From Euryarchaeota archaeon UBA13 (GTDB lineage: Archaea; Thermoplasmatota; Poseidoniia; Poseidoniales; Poseidoniaceae): a stretch of DNA of 17,086 nt. Positions 15,201-17,086 of the stretch are shown here, one piece after another. Made by a program: the position numbers and the translations under genes. The stretch spans positions 1 through 17,086 of the forward strand of contig DAHU01000079.1 in the NCBI GenBank assembly GCA_002495945.1, in the 5' to 3' direction. The notes beneath the pieces are model-generated. The model worked only from the letters and a program-made list of their open reading frames with translations. It did not search any database and had not been told where the DNA came from. Each line of letters opens with the position of its first letter. Position 1 is the first letter of the stretch.

Positions 15201-17086
15201 ATCAATTCATCGTACAAGTCTATGGTCTGTGATTCAGAAAGTGCATCGCTGATTAATTGTACAGTCATAGCCAATCTTGTGTTTGCTCGGTGAATGTGGG
15301 TTGATACGGAACCAAATTCATCGCGCAGATCGTTAGTGTACCAATAATCACCAAAGATATAGTGTGTAGTTTCGTATTTGGTTTCTTGTCCTGATCTAAC
15401 ATTATTGTTGAATGTCACGTTTGCATCATCGAAATCAGACCAATCGCCATCGACACAAGAAGTAGATGTTTCTGAGTCACATATTACTCGCTGTCCATCT
15501 TGATACAAGCGATAGTAAAGTGTACTGGTATCCGCGATTCCGTCTATTCTATGGTAACCGCTGGCCATTACATTCTTGCTGTTTTCTTGAACTTGAGAAG
15601 CTTCATTTGTTTGGATTACAGTGAATGAATAATCATCGATATATTGTTTCATTTTGTCAAAGTCTTGCTCTTCCTGGATATTGACAAACAATTCGTGTTG
15701 TTCAGCACTCATGTGATTATCCAGTATATCGTTAAAGCCGTTGGTAATTACGTAATCACCGTTGTTTATCTGATTGTATCTCACATCTCCTGTCGCTAAT
15801 TGCCAAACAAACATAGAGACTAAGTCGGTTTGGGAGCGAGCAAGTAGCATATTTCCACTTGCAGGGATACCTGACTGGAAGTTATCTGAAACCGATGGAT
15901 GTTCACCAGTGTCCAATGCTTGGAAACCGTAATCCCACCAAGATACAAACGCTGGTCTTTGTGAGAATGGCATCTGAGCATCTTGTTCAGTCATCCAATC
16001 ATAGGCACTATTCCAACCTTGGTCATTAAATCCGGAACCGAATGAACCGAGATACCAGTTGCCAGCGTATGCACTACTGTCAAGTATCGAGAATCCAGCA
16101 AGTTCCCATCTAAGGGCGTCGGGAATTATGTTGTAAATATCCTCATCTAGTTCATCTTCAAACGGATCTGAGCCTGGAATTGCCGAGTCTAGTCCATATG
16201 TGAACTGCTGTCCACCTAGTAATAGAACGATAAGCAAAATAGCCGAGAAGGAAGGAGTACGCCAAACTGCTCTTCGAGCACCAGCGATTCTGTCAGCAGG
16301 TGTCCTAACACCGAACTTCTTCCATGTCCTAACTAATCCTTGCCAGTTGGCTTTGTTCCATAATGCAACTATTCCCCAAGCACCAAGAACGGCGACAGCA
16401 GGTGTTGCGTTGAACATAAATCTTGCCGCAGTCCAAGACATGTATGTTGCGGTAAAAATCCACACACCAAAGAACAGGTGTGATTGGTTTTTGTTCCTGA
16501 ATGTTGAGTATAGCGAGTAGAATCCCATTACCAATGCAAGAACCAAAACAATCGGTCCAAGCTGGGCAAACAGCTGTCCTCTATCAGGCGCATTTGCCTC
16601 AGCAACAGTACCGAAAATCTTGGTCTTGGTGAAATAACCGCTTCCGGTAAACAGTACATCCCATGCGTTGCTGTACTCCAGTTGCTTCAAGACAAATAGT
16701 ATTGTAAAGAAGACTATTGCTGCAGCAAACAAGGTTCCGAGCACTAACAACCACGGTTTATCGCGGAAACCGCTGGTGATGTATGATATTGCCAGCGTGA
16801 ATCCAAGGATGAACAGGAATGGTTGCAGACCTGTTCCATCCAATACCAGTGATAGTTGTGGATGTCCGTAAAATGGTAAGGCCATTATCAGGTTAGAGAA
16901 TAGCATTGCAAGGAATAATGCGTTGATGGTAGTAGAATCCTTTCGCCTAAACATGTTCAGTGCTACTTGAGCAAAGTACGCTAAGAACAGAATGCTCGGA
17001 CCAACCACGAAACCTTTCCATGCTAGAGATGTCACTCCAAAGGAAACGCCAGCAAGGACTGCGTATGCCATTGAACGTCGCTTTTC
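9269..17086 (-). CDS. aglB: STT3/AglB oligosaccharyltransferase fused to a giant extracellular modular region (5' end outside window)
   Basis: At least 2605 residues; the frame is open at the right edge (five more codons precede Met at 17071), so the N-terminal membrane segments and first DxD motif are missing. Numbering is from that Met. Residues 1-290 hold several membrane helices. TVAE (155-158) before the Ala-Pro matches the TIXE/SVSE catalytic-loop motif, and Ala-Arg-Phe (216-218) carries a conserved Arg. WWDYG (378-382) is the sequon-recognition signature. RYFAIDNRLYPR (650-661) and GIF-AP-IL recall the globular domain of Thermoplasmata-type AglB. The family transfers lipid-linked glycan to Asn of N-X-S/T outside the membrane. 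From about 836 come Ig-like/carboxypeptidase-regulatory modules (near 836, 1243, 1419, 1518, 1714, 1996), a hexapeptide repeat (1161-1187), an SdrD B-like module (about 1895-1965) and a NEW3-like module (about 2343-2445). A final helix (about 2572-2590) precedes a basic tail. Typical AglB is about 800-1000 residues. Confidence 0.9.
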   Translation of the reverse strand, partial: EKRRSMAYAVLAGVSFGVTSLAWKGFVVGPSILFLAYFAQVALNMFRRKDSTTINALFLAMLFSNLIMALPFYGHPQLSLVLDGTGLQPFLFILGFTLAISYITSGFRDKPWLLVLGTLFAAAIVFFTILFVLKQLEYSNAWDVLFTGSGYFTKTKIFGTVAEANAPDRGQLFAQLGPIVLVLALVMGFYSLYSTFRNKNQSHLFFGVWIFTATYMSWTAARFMFNATPAVAVLGAWGIVALWNKANWQGLVRTWKKFGVRTPADRIAGARRAVWRTPSFSAILLIVLLLGGQQFTYGLDSAIPGSDPFEDELDEDIYNIIPDALRWELAGFSILDSSAYAGNWYLGSFGSGFNDQGWNSAYDWMTEQDAQMPFSQRPAFVSWWDYGFQALDTGEHPSVSDNFQSGIPASGNMLLARSQTDLVSMFVWQLATGDVRYNQINNGDYVITNGFNDILDNHMSAEQHELFVNIQEEQDFDKMKQYIDDYSFTVIQTNEASQVQENSKNVMASGYHRIDGIADTSTLYYRLYQDGQRVICDSETSTSCVDGDWSDFDDANVTFNNNVRSGQETKYETTHYIFGDYWYTNDLRDEFGSVSTHIHRANTRLAMTVQLISDALSESQTIDLYDELIGMDGYYHVQDYENLPGKTISRDHEIRYFAIDNRLYPRAGKYTADYNYNQGQPMGIFGAPTILSGQDISTFMDEVYETSRGTRNFEMTRAEVDDAMTNDFLDQQAGLDIDPLQVQDVRVDHNPEFFETMLARTYVGYGASSLGVDSGFSNPQPAQHFGQSGSPGSILQQAVPLPGAMMNHFVISNWYDEDENFSIGSANTLVKIMKYYSGAEISGSVTMSDNGEPLPGVRLLIERDAFSGEDAVDLDEDTYWIPIGFTDADENGEWSFLAPAGKIRVSAFVGTFDAEPARDTIRDGSYAQGINDLLTEENTDRQINAITAVLGNVANMTWLGETQYNVTGEQANRTSVVTETMDIAVDSSGISGQLTWFGDDSFNGEPIVDTTLVLRNMHDTSDDVVMITTNGSFSTEDTRIIQGTGQATFTENGTFESEGLASVFDFHGTFTRTIDDGRTYVANGTWNGTGEIKASWIELAEDFSVDCDVDVNNTDNITMPTNETVCLKDGTGDLPVYLIEGEVVANGRFTSVGDTILVQEHEGSSFEGIGFFEGTGTFNGTGRFVGSGDFSGEMVSPGSFYQTGIVPGEYEAFASLSNGREVQLPETVMVGINPEFGLSLSMPGSLIKGNLTNATGGVLDNVSFEIVDQLIEGASPVVITSNESGGYTYGPISSGEYEYRIDIDDDGFYELSGVISVGDETEIYEPLKVIPDTYDVTVNLLSPVDDNGDAVIEVGEKNFTLTNQILGTTETYESNADGIITMELNVGDYVIEQIGLEDYYLYSAFSITDEDITLDLNYSPASTLTGTILAYTVNFDDNWTEADIAANTTAATALVVSLISDDVSFDTVTDTNGNFSIVVPGDLSYVLKAITTTNSYGVGQSVEPNEVSEIDLGDIYLKQLNAVTGTLTVSSTNESWNAQNYNSLTPTIIATDEDGIEWDAQVSSSGIFNLNLADGIYDFSGADSEYNIEGLNDWEVNNFIQTSNVILTADLQPVTIDMTVCLVAEPTEDCTDGSPAFADFELVSAFDDNLTYTFGESDFDISGQTTAEIMPGTYTLRTQYTNADEENATDFNMFYTSHEVFVSMFDEDNEELFIELQDERLFTGKAVAGDENFSNVQFLLYNESNNQWLSATTNDTGHFAEYIPSGDWVIIISPQLIENTTYTLRHPITIDDNSQLRTNIDMQLVEAVNVNLTLVEALTDEYVVDARVLAVSNDGYGNVTLTASDDNGDVSDKIMPGSWTLSLLKDSNDKRWTIEEDAYTFDATALGDVELGNVTVDLEVLIGGKIYWDFNENGVADLTEIVTDANVTLTSSDSSMTFDVTTDELGIWSQMVPIMDTYNVTVEKAGYSSAYYTTNESQGIVVESDAISEDLSIIADNVIVSGIVTSVMQDEAASLTGSSITLYPESGRDVSPVTVSGTYANGELSWSTSVEPGNWIVVVESTIKDENTGGIAIGFLNAGIEDGGELEMVMASGGYLHLDTAWQDIELDDYHAGSDSSGYSMITGPVEITIDTGLESTWNYSVASTGDLELLLPVGAFDLSSEFTTIQHDRMLEMDYTGYSSGIVEQGIIDVEMTYTRTLNSASSITIDNQSIVNATFIETTMLSPVVDGDDYDAIEFDVDIEYQGTETSDKLSVTGKISNSIDSENWAVEVFNGTEWTSGAEVTLGIGESLEDDSVTNSTTVRMRVLLPNVSSSVSLDNGHLLRIEVSSELGISSESELRVKVPQYYGMEITNAVTETGVSPGGTGTFSFTLTNTGNGDDSFSIELADNLLEGWQITPTTSTLTISKDDQRTQQFSIFAPESFTSGEIEATVTITSEDGLTSETITVAIKSARINLDVDETLSQELTKVYESQPGQLIVPITNSGYRTASTVLVSVNLTNDAGNEVVSNIGNQTISIPAGQTINATFTLDESSKKFNRFAISVDVLGEDVNFTEDTVEPFDYSEETILDTAEPTSAWFMVVIILLTILVGYGGLKVARNKSSTRF
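13511..13591 (-). repeat. Tandem FxGxGx hexapeptide repeat inside the AglB fusion
   Basis: Residues 1161-1187 of the fusion show Phe at 1161, 1167, 1173, 1179 and 1185, exactly six residues apart. The units are FEGIGF, FEGTGT, FNGTGR, FVGSGD and FSGEMV. A looser run of Gly-Thr-Phe and Gly-Thr-Trp units lies upstream at about residues 1045-1090. A six-residue period with one aromatic and two glycines per unit suggests a narrow beta-solenoid or stacked beta-strand element. No known family is assigned. Confidence 0.8.

Noticed and set aside
1..17086. RNA genes, insertion sequences, attachment sites or origins
   Set aside because: I saw no tRNA- or rRNA-like stretch, no transposase and no terminal inverted repeats; nearly every base is in a supported gene.

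Overview
The window looks like a marine planktonic archaeon, most likely of the Marine Group II (Poseidoniales) type or a close relative. This is an inference from gene content, not from a marker gene. The pointers are an STT3/AglB oligosaccharyltransferase of archaeal type, haloarchaea/Poseidoniales-like pilin-related secreted proteins, a very large beta-helix surface protein with a Gly-Trp-Leu-Trp-Asp cytoplasmic tail, a TATA-type promoter, Shine-Dalgarno sites and an AT-rich composition. There are no rRNA, tRNA, CRISPR or transposase features. Coding density is close to 99%.

Layout. Two short plus-strand genes occupy 1-929: the 3' end of a secreted pilin-like protein, then a small single-pass membrane protein overlapping it by ATGA. 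Everything from 930 to the right edge is on the minus strand and is transcribed right to left. The order is: a giant, 5'-truncated STT3/AglB fusion (9269 to beyond 17086), a membrane-anchored subtilisin-like protease (8006-9220), a 1470-residue surface protein (3465-7877), and a STAND NTPase with an N-terminal winged helix and C-terminal TPRs (930-3452). The plus and minus blocks converge with no intervening base between stop codons. No stretch over 300 bases lacks a gene. The only sizeable gap (7878-8005) holds a candidate promoter with repeated TTGATACTAT half-sites.

How the genes may work together. Glycosyltransferase, anchored protease and surface protein all act on the outer face of the cell membrane, so this is a cell-surface biogenesis neighbourhood. 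The surface protein and the STAND regulator are separated by only 12 bases and are almost certainly co-transcribed. A large extracellular beta-helix/Ig-like receptor with a cytoplasmic tail, paired with a cytosolic ATP-dependent winged-helix regulator behind an operator-like repeat cluster, is the best candidate here for an undescribed surface-sensing system. The pairing is inference. The domains and spacing are visible in the sequence.

The second unusual object is the oligosaccharyltransferase itself. At least 2605 residues are visible, against roughly 800-1000 for a typical AglB. About 1,700 residues of Ig-like/carboxypeptidase-regulatory-like modules, about 40 N-glycosylation sequons, a tandem FxGxGx repeat, a NEW3-like module and a C-terminal membrane anchor follow the catalytic part.
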